Virus record (IMG/VR): IMGVR_UViG_3300031673_000388
Location: 1 to 27,131 of that record
DNA from: a virus
Strand: one strand, 5' to 3'
DNA length: 27,131 nt
In this document: positions 16,375-23,852 of the stretch, in pieces
How positions within the stretch are numbered: the stretch's first letter is position 1
How the letters are laid out: each line of letters begins with the position of its first letter
The notes under the pieces: model-generated
The model's input: only the letters and a program-made list of their open reading frames with translations
Databases searched by the model: none
Told to the model about the DNA's origin: nothing
Position numbers and translations under genes: made by a program

Positions 16375-17678
16375 TGACAATTATATTTCCAGATGATGTG
16401 AGAGAGATCGTTGATCGAATAAAAGCTGATGTGCAAAACGCATTACCAGAATCAAATCCCTTTTTAAAAAACAGTTATCTAGCTGCTTTAATCTATGGAT
16501 ATGCTGGGCAGATAGCTGATTTTTACAAGCAGCTCGAGCGTGTTCTGGACGAGATGTTTATGGACACTGCGGAAGGGATCTATTTGGAAAGATGGGGCAC
16601 GTATGTCGGAATAACGCGAAAACCTGCGGCTCAATCAGAAGGACTCGTTACTTTTACCGGAACTGTAAGCTCTACTATTCCTAGCGGCACTTTGCTGCAG
16701 AGCTCAGATGGTAATCAGTATACGACTCAAGCAGAAACAACTATTGCGTCACATGTTTTATCTATTTCTATAACTAGGTCGGGAAATGTTGCAACTGTAA
16801 CTACAGCATCGGATCATCATTGGGCGAGCGGAGTATCTGTCACAATAGCCGGCGCAACTCAGCCTGAATACAACGGGATTTTTAGTATTACAGCAACCGA
16901 AGTTGATGAGTTTCAGTATACGGTCAGCGGAACTCCCGCAACTCCTGCAACCGGCACTATCACTGCAACTGCAAGTACTGCATCTGCTGATGTGAAATCT
17001 GTAGATTTTGGAATAGATGTTAATGCTGATGGTGGTGCTATAGTAAAAATAACTAATCCGATTGCCGGGGTTAATACCAACGCGATTGTGCAGTATGAAG
17101 GATTACAGGGAGGTACTGATTTAGAATCTGATGAGGATTTAAGGACTCGTATTTTATTTAGGTATCAAAACCCGGTTGCGAATTTTAATGTTGCTGCGAT
17201 CATCACAAAAGCTACAGAAGTGCCGGGGGTAACTAGAGTTTTTGTTGAGGAGGTCACCCCGGCTTTAGGTGAGGTGACTATATATTTTGTACGAGATAAT
17301 GACGATGGTATAATCCCCACTTCATCCGAAGTTACGGATGTTAAAAATAAAATATTAGAGATAAAGCCCGCTAATACTTCAGATTCACAAGTCATCGTAA
17401 GTGCTCCAACTCCAGTCGATGTTGATTTTCAGTTTGCAAGTTTAACACCGAATACGTTAACAATGAAAACCGCGGTTATTAATAACTTAACTCAATTTTT
17501 TAGAGAGAGCACTGAAATCGGTGTTGATGTGCCTAAGATTGCTTATGATTCTGCAATATACTCAACTGTAGACACAGAAACTGGAGACTCGGTTACTGCT
17601 TTTACACTAACGGCTCCGACAGGCACTATTTCGATAGGTACCGGAGAATTAGCAATATTGGGTGATGTGACATTTTAA
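16374..17678 (+). CDS. Baseplate J-like protein (Mu gp47-like) with module insertion
   Basis: A 434-residue wedge protein. The N-terminus (PDDVREIVDRIKADVQNALP), the TAEGIYLERWGTYVGITRKP segment, GTVSSTIPSGTLLQSSDGNQ, and in the C-terminal half GGTDLESDEDLRTRILFRYQ, VPGVTRVFVEE and DNDDGIIPTSSEV are typical of baseplate J / Mu gp47. Residues about 127-200 (bases 16752-16973) are an extra beta module with TRSGNVATVTTASDHHW, VTIAGATQPEYNG and GTPATPATGTI, the same type as in the neck protein at 7739. Removing it gives about 360 residues, close to Mu gp47. It joins wedges to the hub and triggers sheath contraction. Confidence 0.9.
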   Translation: MTIIFPDDVREIVDRIKADVQNALPESNPFLKNSYLAALIYGYAGQIADFYKQLERVLDEMFMDTAEGIYLERWGTYVGITRKPAAQSEGLVTFTGTVSSTIPSGTLLQSSDGNQYTTQAETTIASHVLSISITRSGNVATVTTASDHHWASGVSVTIAGATQPEYNGIFSITATEVDEFQYTVSGTPATPATGTITATASTASADVKSVDFGIDVNADGGAIVKITNPIAGVNTNAIVQYEGLQGGTDLESDEDLRTRILFRYQNPVANFNVAAIITKATEVPGVTRVFVEEVTPALGEVTIYFVRDNDDGIIPTSSEVTDVKNKILEIKPANTSDSQVIVSAPTPVDVDFQFASLTPNTLTMKTAVINNLTQFFRESTEIGVDVPKIAYDSAIYSTVDTETGDSVTAFTLTAPTGTISIGTGELAILGDVTF

Positions 17679-17679
17679 T

Positions 17680-18228
17680 ATGACAAATAAATTTGAAAAA
17701 CATACACTAGAACAAAACACACAGAGTTTAGCTAATACTTTGCCGAATGGTGGCACTTTTATATCTAAAAATATGGAAGATAGTAATTTAAGAAATTTAC
17801 TGCGCGGGGTATCTGGTGAGATATCTAGGATTGAAAGTTTGCTAGTGGATATTACAGAAGATTACTATCTTCCGCAGACTACATTTCTATTAGCTCGTTG
17901 GGAGAAAGCATTAGGTATTCCTGATGGCTGTTTTAAAAATACAGAAATTCACTTAATTAGAATCATACACTGTATCGCAAAATTTCTAGCGATGGGGACG
18001 CAAACGGAACAGAATTTTATAGATATCGCATTATTGTTTGGTAAGGTTGTGACAGTAGTAGATGATCCTACTAAGCCGTACGTTATTATTATTAAAGGTG
18101 ATAATCTGGTGGGCGATGTTCCGCCGTATGATGTGCCTTTTTCGCTCAATACCGGAGAAACGACGCTAGAGTGCTTTTTCAATAAGTTAAAACCCGCAAA
18201 CTGTATTATTGAATTTATAAACAATTAG
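17680..18228 (+). CDS. Mu gp48-like (DUF2313) tail/baseplate protein
   Basis: A 182-residue protein directly after gp47, the place of Mu gp48 (YmfQ/DUF2313). Supporting segments are LANTLPNGGTFISKNMEDSN, LRNLLRGVSGEISRIESLLV, DITEDYYLPQTTFLLARWEK with ALGIPD, and a C-terminal FFNKLKPANCIIEFI. It is thought to complete the wedge and link it to the fibre, whose gene follows after 10 bp. Confidence 0.85.
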   Translation: MTNKFEKHTLEQNTQSLANTLPNGGTFISKNMEDSNLRNLLRGVSGEISRIESLLVDITEDYYLPQTTFLLARWEKALGIPDGCFKNTEIHLIRIIHCIAKFLAMGTQTEQNFIDIALLFGKVVTVVDDPTKPYVIIIKGDNLVGDVPPYDVPFSLNTGETTLECFFNKLKPANCIIEFINN

Positions 18229-18238
18229 GAGATGTGAA

Positions 18239-19270
18239 ATGGCTGCTACTGTAAAAACATGGACAAATAACTCACCGCCTCAATGTGAGGACGATGACTT
18301 AAATGGCTTTAAGTCTGAAAATAATAATTTAATATCATCCGCGGGTTTAATTTTAAATACTTCGGACAATACTCAAACAGGCAAAGCTGTTGCTGAGTAT
18401 GTTTCATATAACGGAAATTATGGGGATACGGGAACTGCAAATAGTTATGTATTGTATATGCCAAATGCTATGTATACCCCGGCGGCATATGTTGATGGAA
18501 TGCTTGTTAGATTTAGACCTTTAAACCCCAATACCGGAGCCTCTACAGTCAATCTTCTTGGGTTAGGAGTTAAAACTATAGGAAAAGGAACAGCTGGCGT
18601 GGTTAGCTTAGTGGAGGGAGACATAAGAGGTGGGTATGAGATACACTTAGTTTTTGATACTCCAACTGATAAATTTATTTTAACTAATCCGCCCGATACG
18701 GCTACAACAGGAGATCTTACACCGAGTTTTGCAGTATCTAAACTTGGTTGGGTTCTTATGGATGATAAGTCTATAGGTAGTCTTGCCTCTGCGGCTACAG
18801 GTCGTGCTAGTGACGATACAGAAGATCTATTTACTCTAATGTGGTCAGTGCCTGATACTTGGTGCCCAGTTTCAGGCGGACGTGGTGCTAGTGCAGCTGC
18901 GGATTTTGCAGCAAATAAAACATTAACTTTACCTAGGGCTTTAGGCAGGGCATTAGGTGCGGCGGGACATGGTAGTGGCTTGTCAAGCCGCGCTCTGGGC
19001 GAATATACAGGTGTTGAAACTCATATTTTAGTAACAAGTGAAATGCCAAATCATTTACATAGAGTGTGGGCTGGTAGTGCAACTAGTTCTGACTGTTATA
19101 TGATGAGCAACGGTGCAAAAACTATAGGGGGTACAAATCGTACTGACGGACAGCAGTGGTATACAAATTTTGGAGAAACTGGTCACCCGATTTTAGAAAC
19201 TACAGGCGGTGGTGCTGCACATACCAACATGCAGCCATCTGTATTCACGCATTGGTTTATTAAGCTATAA
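18239..19270 (+). CDS. Tail fibre protein with C-terminal collar-type domain
   Basis: A 343-residue protein. The N-terminal part (to about 150) looks like a phage-attachment and shaft region: AYVDGMLVRFRPLNPNTGAS is typical of fibre shafts with Ala/Gly/Asn turns. The C-terminal part has GWVLMDDKSIGS, TLTLPRALGRALGA, GETTGV-type ALGEYTGVETHILVTSEMPN followed by HLHRVW, and ends NMQPSVFTHWFIKL, the signature of the phage tail collar domain, in which His-rich motifs bind metal along the fibre tip. It should bind the host receptor. AGGAGATG precedes the ATG. At 343 residues it is short, which fits a compact fibre. Confidence 0.87.
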   Translation: MAATVKTWTNNSPPQCEDDDLNGFKSENNNLISSAGLILNTSDNTQTGKAVAEYVSYNGNYGDTGTANSYVLYMPNAMYTPAAYVDGMLVRFRPLNPNTGASTVNLLGLGVKTIGKGTAGVVSLVEGDIRGGYEIHLVFDTPTDKFILTNPPDTATTGDLTPSFAVSKLGWVLMDDKSIGSLASAATGRASDDTEDLFTLMWSVPDTWCPVSGGRGASAAADFAANKTLTLPRALGRALGAAGHGSGLSSRALGEYTGVETHILVTSEMPNHLHRVWAGSATSSDCYMMSNGAKTIGGTNRTDGQQWYTNFGETGHPILETTGGGAAHTNMQPSVFTHWFIKL

Positions 19271-19273
19271 AAT

Positions 19274-19510
19274 ATGAAAGTCACTTTTGCATTCGACACT
19301 GAAAATGAAGATGACAAGTTTAAGTTAAAATGTATGCTGCAAGCTGAAAATATGCACTTTGCATTAGAAGAACTCAAGAACATGCTCAGATCTATTTTAA
19401 AATATGATCAAGGACTTAAGAAAAGCGCTATTGATCAAGTCGAATATATTGACGATGAGTTTTTTCGCATACTAGATGATAATAAAGTTGATTTAGATCT
19501 AGCTGAATGA
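19274..19510 (+). CDS. Small acidic protein after the tail fibre, unknown
   Basis: 78 residues, starting 3 bp after the fibre stop. MKVTFAFDTENEDDKFKLKC begins a pattern I associate with a widespread family of small phage proteins (FDxEnxdDrxxLKxxLxAxxM followed by ALxELxxxLR), here with MHFALEELKNMLRSILKYD. No function is known to me. Its last 12 bp overlap the end of the opposite-strand gene at 19499, marking the point where late and early transcription converge. It could be a fibre-assembly helper or an unlinked regulator. Confidence 0.65.
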   Translation: MKVTFAFDTENEDDKFKLKCMLQAENMHFALEELKNMLRSILKYDQGLKKSAIDQVEYIDDEFFRILDDNKVDLDLAE

Positions 19511-19999
19511 CCAGGGTTTGGTGGCTGGTGGAGTATAAAGCTCGTCTCGCATTGTACTAACAAAAAAAGTAGGATCAGCACCCTCTTCATCAATAATAAA
19601 TGGGTAGTACGCTTTATTAGCTCCGTAGGGTACCTCACATGATGCAAGATATTCTTTAGCTGAGGTTATAACGGATTCACAATTCGAGAGCTTATCAGTG
19701 AAAAACTTAAAAACAGGATATCTAACTCCATAATCGGGATCGTAGTTATAGATATCTATATTTATAAAAAATCTATCTCTTACTACCCCGCAATCAAAAA
19801 CATCAGTTGTTTTGTTTACCGACGCGTACTCTTTGAGAATAGTGTTTAGTCTTCGCTCTCCATCTTCATTAATAAAACCGTATAAGAAAAGCATACTGCT
19901 GTTTAGAGAAAGACCTTTTAGAGATTTTACACCCGCATATCGTGGGGGCTTAGTAAAGTGTTTGATAAGCCAATTTTGTATTTTCTTTAAAAAAGACAT
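19499..19999 (-). CDS. Unknown 166-residue protein, last gene of the leftward operon
   Basis: Starts at ATG 19999 (MSFLKKIQNWLIKHF) with AAGGG about 9 bp upstream, and converges with the gene at 19274 (12 bp overlap of 3' ends). The basic amphipathic N-terminus could bind a membrane or nucleic acid. The rest is mixed alpha/beta with many aromatic and acidic residues (FFINIDIYNYDPDYGVRY, YYPFIIDEEGADPTFF). No known motif, membrane span or signal peptide is visible. A 132 bp stretch upstream holds a possible promoter, so it may be expressed apart from the replication genes. Confidence 0.65.
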   Translation of the reverse strand: MSFLKKIQNWLIKHFTKPPRYAGVKSLKGLSLNSSMLFLYGFINEDGERRLNTILKEYASVNKTTDVFDCGVVRDRFFINIDIYNYDPDYGVRYPVFKFFTDKLSNCESVITSAKEYLASCEVPYGANKAYYPFIIDEEGADPTFFVSTMRDELYTPPATKPWSFS

Positions 20000-20014
20000 G
20001 TTCTTATTTCCCTT

Positions 20015-20076
20015 ATTATATTAGTAACTAGTATACACCAAATCGCAAAGATATTACAAGAAAAATCGATATTTGC
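20015..20076 (-). promoter_or_regulatory. Possible promoter/operator upstream of the 166-residue gene
   Basis: Reading leftward: TTGTAA (20059-20054), 18 bp, TATACT (20035-20030). The -35 hexamer overlaps an imperfect dyad with arms GCAAATAT (20076-20069) and ATATCTTTGC (20054-20045), which could be an operator. A perfect TATAAT at 20020-20015 lies too near the ribosome site to be a likely -10 on its own. The 132 bp between the genes shows nothing else. Confidence 0.35.
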
Positions 20077-20131
20077 TTACAAAGCGTTAACTAAATATAT
20101 ATCCCAGCCCATAATATTTTCCTATTTAAAA

Positions 20132-20383
20132 CTATATGCTAGCTACCCAATTAGCACGGAGATCTTTTAGCCAATTTAATTTTTCTTTGCAAGCATCAAG
20201 CCTGCTTTCATCAGCTGAGGTACTGTTTATAAATATCTGATTCCCCTCAAGCTCTGTTGTGTTTGCGTCAATAGTTTCAAGTACTCTAGTTTCTAAATTT
20301 ATTATTAATTTTTTAAGTCTAAAAATATGCAAATCAATATCCGATATACGATCTACTATCAGCTGCAATCTATCTTCTGTCAT
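20132..20383 (-). CDS. Small coiled-coil protein A downstream of polA
   Basis: 83 residues from ATG 20383, with GAGGAGG upstream and a 4 bp overlap (ATGA) with the preceding gene. The sequence is almost all helix: DRISDIDLHIFRLKKLIINL then LETRVLE, a polar linker (ANTTELEGNQIFINSTSADE) and a second helix ESRLDACKEKLNWLKDLRAN. It may form a helical hairpin or dimer. It has a partial likeness to the next gene upstream. A replication-accessory role is possible only by context. Confidence 0.65.
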   Translation of the reverse strand: MTEDRLQLIVDRISDIDLHIFRLKKLIINLETRVLETIDANTTELEGNQIFINSTSADESRLDACKEKLNWLKDLRANWVASI

Positions 20384-20595
20384 TTTTTGCCTCCTCTTTG
20401 TGCTCTATTTTCCCAAAATGCCAAAAATGTTTCGCATCGAGCTATTCTATCTAACAGCGATTGCCGCCGCATTACTTTTGTAAACAGTACCTCAAAATCT
20501 AATAGCTCTATTTCAAGATTAATTAGCTCGTGTTCAAATTCCGATATTTTATTATTAAGCTTAAGTATATGCGCTTCGATAAAATATTCTTCCAT
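20380..20595 (-). CDS. Small coiled-coil protein B downstream of polA
   Basis: 71 residues from ATG 20595, 14 bp after the polymerase stop and with GGGGGA upstream. Helical throughout: HILKLNNKISEFEHELINLE, then IELLDFEVLFTKVMRRQ, SLLDRIARCETFLAFWENRA and a basic RGGKK tail. The ELINLEIELLD part resembles LIINLETRVLE in the following gene. The basic tail could touch DNA. No family recognised. Confidence 0.65.
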   Translation of the reverse strand: MEEYFIEAHILKLNNKISEFEHELINLEIELLDFEVLFTKVMRRQSLLDRIARCETFLAFWENRAQRGGKK

Positions 20596-20609
20596 TTTAT
20601 TTCCCCCTT

Positions 20610-22580
20610 CTATTTTTTATATCTATATCCAATCCAGCCCTCAGCTTTGATCGGACATTCGCTCGCCCAATTTGGCAAGCTACACATTAACTGTTCAAAT
20701 TCCTTAACTGAGGCATTATCGCAATTTGTTTCTGCGACAATTTCATCGTGAACTGTAAATAATATTTTATATTTATCTGTAGCGTCAATCTGCAGCATAG
20801 CCTCAACCATTATGTCACGTGCTACCGCTTGTGTTATATTTTCAACAAGCTTGCCCCCATAGGTACTTGTTCGCTCCCATTTTCGAGTAAAAGTATCTAC
20901 ACCCTCAAAAGTTATTTGCGCGCTACATGCTCCCCATGAAGTCTCTACATCAGCTATTTTTGGAAAAGGATACGCAAGAGTACGGGCACTCGGCAATCTA
21001 CAAAATAAAAAATTATCTTTTGCACCAAACTGCACTCTTCCACAATTTATAATTTTCCTTTTTTCTAACAAAGCTTGTTTTGCTGCGTTTTCAGCAAAAC
21101 CCCAAAACTCTATTACTCTATGGTATTTTTTTCTATATGAGCGCACTGTTTGTGTAGCTAATTCTTCTGTTATTTCTATCCCCCAGGAATCACATGTTTT
21201 TTTGAACTTAGCAATGCCCATGCCATAGCCTAAGCCTAAAATCGCTACTTTTCCTAATTGCCTTTGCTCTTTAGTAACTTGATCAGGAGACACTTTGTAT
21301 ATATCAGATGCCATGTCTATATAGATGTCTTTATTCTGTCTGAATAGATCAAGAGCTTTATTATCTCCAGCTAGCCACAAAAGTACTCTAGCCTCAATTG
21401 CGGCATAATCCGCGGCTATTAATATATATCCCGGTCTCGCTGTTAGACATCCTCTGATTGCAGAGCTTGCAACAGCAAAAGGATTTTTAAATTCTTTGTT
21501 AATTTGATCAAATGCTCTACTAGATAATAAATATATACATCTATCCTGATCTTTTATTTGTCCTCTCGGTAGATTCTGCAATTGAACACCTGAGGAGGCA
21601 TATCTTCCCGTTGTTGCTCCGTGGTATGTAAGTAACCCACGTATCATAGAATCATCACAAAGATATGCTAAAAGAGATTTATATTTTGCAGTACTTGTTA
21701 GTCCTAAAGTTTGTCTTATTTTTAAAAGAAGTATTACGTTTTTGGGTATATCATCTCTTTTTAAAGTCTCTTCGATACTAGCTCTGGTATAACTTTCCAT
21801 TTGTATACCTTGAGCTTGTATATATTTTAAAACTAAATCACGTCTACTCACAGTGTCTACTTGTCCGTCGGTGATACGCAAAGTTTCACTGTTTAAGGAT
21901 TTTTCTGTTTCTTTTATTAAAGCCAAAGCATTATTAACTAAAGATACATCGACATTAACACCATACATATTTATCTTTTGCGTTAATTGCCAAATTCTCT
22001 GTTCGTATTTCGAGAGAGGTTTTAACTTTTGAGATATTTGTCTTTCGATTAGAACGTCAGTTTTGCAATATTTATATAATTTATTAAACTCCTCAGGATT
22101 ACTTTGTGTAGTAAATCGTAAAGAGGTATTTGTTTTAGTTGGTTTCCGTGGTTTCGATAATTTAAGCATTATACGTCTACCCACTGTGTCTTTTTTTTCA
22201 GATAGTTTTAATGCAAGGGCTACATTTTCTAAACTACGAGGTAACGCATATGCTAAAGCTTGAGCCTGAGAACATCGCCATTGCGATAGTTGAATCTCAG
22301 GCCATTTTAATTTTTTCACACAAACCTTATTCCAAATAGCTATTTCAAAAAAAGCATTGAATGCAGATAGCAAACCTCCTCTTTCTAAGTGCTCAAATAA
22401 ATCGATAGGGGGTGTTTTGCTACCCAACGTCCACAGTTTTATATCTTCGGTATCTATACAATACGCAAGACATAAAATTTCTGTAGAGGAATGCGCCGCA
22501 TATTTCCATGCGCCACTTTTAATGTCACATTCAGAATACGTCTCGAAGTCAATGTTAGCTATTGCAATATTGTCGGGCAC
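20610..22580 (-). CDS. polA: Family A DNA polymerase with 3'-5' exonuclease
   Basis: 656 residues, the size of phage PolA replicases without a 5' nuclease domain. Exonuclease motifs: Exo I Asp11 and Glu13 in DFETYS; Exo II-like Asn75/Glu79 in FNAFFE; Exo III Tyr171 and Asp175 in YCKTDV. Polymerase motifs: GATTGRYASSGVQLQNLPRG (from 321); motif A Asp391 in LIAADYAAIEARVL; motif B Arg440, Lys444, Leu448 and Tyr452 in RQLGKVAILGLGYG; motif C His611-Asp612-Glu613 in FTVHDE. Leu448 occupies the place of E. coli Phe762. It should replicate the phage genome. The only sensible start is GTG 22580, which has no clear SD and follows a GC-rich hairpin in the 52 bp gap after the DUF2815 gene. Confidence 0.95.
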   Translation of the reverse strand: MPDNIAIANIDFETYSECDIKSGAWKYAAHSSTEILCLAYCIDTEDIKLWTLGSKTPPIDLFEHLERGGLLSAFNAFFEIAIWNKVCVKKLKWPEIQLSQWRCSQAQALAYALPRSLENVALALKLSEKKDTVGRRIMLKLSKPRKPTKTNTSLRFTTQSNPEEFNKLYKYCKTDVLIERQISQKLKPLSKYEQRIWQLTQKINMYGVNVDVSLVNNALALIKETEKSLNSETLRITDGQVDTVSRRDLVLKYIQAQGIQMESYTRASIEETLKRDDIPKNVILLLKIRQTLGLTSTAKYKSLLAYLCDDSMIRGLLTYHGATTGRYASSGVQLQNLPRGQIKDQDRCIYLLSSRAFDQINKEFKNPFAVASSAIRGCLTARPGYILIAADYAAIEARVLLWLAGDNKALDLFRQNKDIYIDMASDIYKVSPDQVTKEQRQLGKVAILGLGYGMGIAKFKKTCDSWGIEITEELATQTVRSYRKKYHRVIEFWGFAENAAKQALLEKRKIINCGRVQFGAKDNFLFCRLPSARTLAYPFPKIADVETSWGACSAQITFEGVDTFTRKWERTSTYGGKLVENITQAVARDIMVEAMLQIDATDKYKILFTVHDEIVAETNCDNASVKEFEQLMCSLPNWASECPIKAEGWIGYRYKK

Positions 22581-22602
22581 TATTTACTACTATTTAAAAG
22601 AT

Positions 22603-22622
22603 GCGCGCAGATATCGGCGCGC
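22603..22622 (-). terminator. GC-rich hairpin between DUF2815 and polA (attenuator-like)
   Basis: GCGCGC arms at 22603-22608 and 22617-22622, with GATATC between them. Reading leftward the stem is followed by ATCTTTTAAA, a short U run. It lies 11 bp past the DUF2815 stop and about 22 bp before the polA start. It may act as a weak terminator that lowers polymerase expression relative to the DNA-binding protein, or as an RNA 3' end or processing site. Confidence 0.45.
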
Positions 22623-22632
22623 TCGTTTGACA

Positions 22633-23280
22633 TTACTCTTCATCTAGCCAATTAGTATCTGCAGTAGCCTTGTTGCTTTTAAATAGATCTTCGTCTATAT
22701 CTTCTTCGGATTCTTCTTTAGCTTCTTTTTTGGCTTCTTTTTTGGCTTCTTTTCTCTTAGGTTTTGCTGCAACTTCAATATCTGCAAAATCATCTTCAGC
22801 GGACACATGACTATCTAGTCTATCACCGTCTGCTACTTTTAATATATTATTTAAACCGAAAGTCACACCTCTATTTCCGGCGGTGTCGTATGCGTATGCG
22901 CTAACTGAAGCGCGGGCATAACATCCGGCGTATAACTCGGAAGCATCAGCCATAGGCTCTTTATATTCATTTAGCACACCGGGGCGTTGATTTGACGCTG
23001 CGCGAGCAAAAATAGCGTCGTCATCATAACCATCTAGATCTTTTTCAGAACCCTTACGAAAAGGAGTTTTTAGATCAGAAGGCCATTTATTTTTGTTTTC
23101 GCCCCATTTATCAACTATAGCTTGTTTACATGCAGCTTTTAGTTCTTTTATATCAGTATCTTTATCAAAAATCATAGATATCGAATATTTAAGATCTGCC
23201 CCTTCAGTAATTGCTGCGGGCTCAAAAATCTGCGGGAATGAAACTCTAAATTTAGGCGTGATTATACGTGTTTTGCTCAT
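22633..23280 (-). CDS. ssDNA-binding protein, DUF2815 family
   Basis: 215 residues from ATG 23280 with AGGAGA upstream. Family marks: RIITPKFRVSFPQIFEPAAI at the N-terminus, LKYSISMIFDKDTD, KWPSDLKTPFRKGSEKDLDG and LYAGCYARASVSAYAYD. DUF2815 proteins have an OB fold like T7 gp2.5 and coat single-stranded DNA during replication. After residue 172 there is a Lys/Glu/Ala tract (KKEAKKEAKKEAKEE) and then a very acidic end (DIDEDLF ... NWLDEE), the type of tail through which such proteins contact polymerase or helicase. It lies between the DUF2800 nuclease and PolA, a set seen together in many phages. Confidence 0.88.
   Translation of the reverse strand: MSKTRIITPKFRVSFPQIFEPAAITEGADLKYSISMIFDKDTDIKELKAACKQAIVDKWGENKNKWPSDLKTPFRKGSEKDLDGYDDDAIFARAASNQRPGVLNEYKEPMADASELYAGCYARASVSAYAYDTAGNRGVTFGLNNILKVADGDRLDSHVSAEDDFADIEVAAKPKRKEAKKEAKKEAKEESEEDIDEDLFKSNKATADTNWLDEE
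22720..22755. repeat. 12-bp tandem repeat in the DUF2815 linker
   Basis: About three copies of a 12-bp unit (GGCTTCTTTTTT on the plus strand: 22720-22731, 22732-22743, 22744-22755, the outer ones imperfect) encode the EAKK-type linker before the acidic tail. Copy number could vary by slippage without breaking the frame. Confidence 0.7.
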
Positions 23281-23310
23281 TTATTTTCTCCTGTTAAAGT
23301 GTTATTAATA

Positions 23311-23847
23311 TCAAGTTAAAGAGTAAGTTTGCTCTTTCTCTTTGATCGGATATATGTCAAATATCCCATCCGGTTTAGTTTTGACATACGCTATATCATC
23401 AACAGTATTATCGAATACTGGTGGTGTTAAACTTAAATACGATACATAAAGGCTATACTCTTTTGCTGAGATACATAGCAAATTGCTTTCATTTAAATAA
23501 AATATATTCCATGTTATTTTAGATTTATTATTAAATAATAAAGAACCAATGTTAAATTGAGATTTAAAATCAGTATCAGTTTGCAATGGCATAACGTCTA
23601 ACTTTATATTTGACTCTACCCCGCCATGCAGACATATTTTATTACTATCACAGACCACCCTGTGAATTGCAATATTATCTTTACATAGGATATAGTCTAT
23701 ATTTTTCACTCTTCCATGGTAGTCTGATGTTCGCCTCGGCAATAGGACTAAACAGTCAAAAGTGTCTGTTAAATAACTTCTTTTAAGGGTAGGTATTTTT
23801 GTAAAATCATATTTTTTCATATTATATATGTAGTTAGCATTTGTCAT
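23311..23847 (-). CDS. Unknown 178-residue protein within the replication cassette
   Basis: Starts at ATG 23847, 5 bp after the DUF2800 stop, with only GAGAT upstream; an internal ATG at 23820 has no better site. The sequence is mixed beta with basic residues near the start (MKKYDFTKIPTLKRSYL, LVLLPRRTSDYHGR) and ends in DIYPIKEKEQTYSLT. Three Cys lie in the middle (ILCKDN, VVCDSN, ICLHGG). I do not recognise a family. Its place between the DUF2800 and DUF2815 genes, with tight spacing, suggests a part in replication or recombination. Confidence 0.7.
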   Translation of the reverse strand: MTNANYIYNMKKYDFTKIPTLKRSYLTDTFDCLVLLPRRTSDYHGRVKNIDYILCKDNIAIHRVVCDSNKICLHGGVESNIKLDVMPLQTDTDFKSQFNIGSLLFNNKSKITWNIFYLNESNLLCISAKEYSLYVSYLSLTPPVFDNTVDDIAYVKTKPDGIFDIYPIKEKEQTYSLT

Positions 23848-23852
23848 TTTTT

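Noticed and set aside
20015-20020. Perfect TATAAT as -10 of the 166-residue gene
   Set aside because: No fitting -35 element, and RNA would start almost at the ribosome site.
20259-20751. Plus-strand open frames opposite the coiled-coil genes and polA end
   Set aside because: Low-complexity Ser/Leu/Phe-rich shadows of AT-rich helical genes on the other strand, with no ribosome sites of note.
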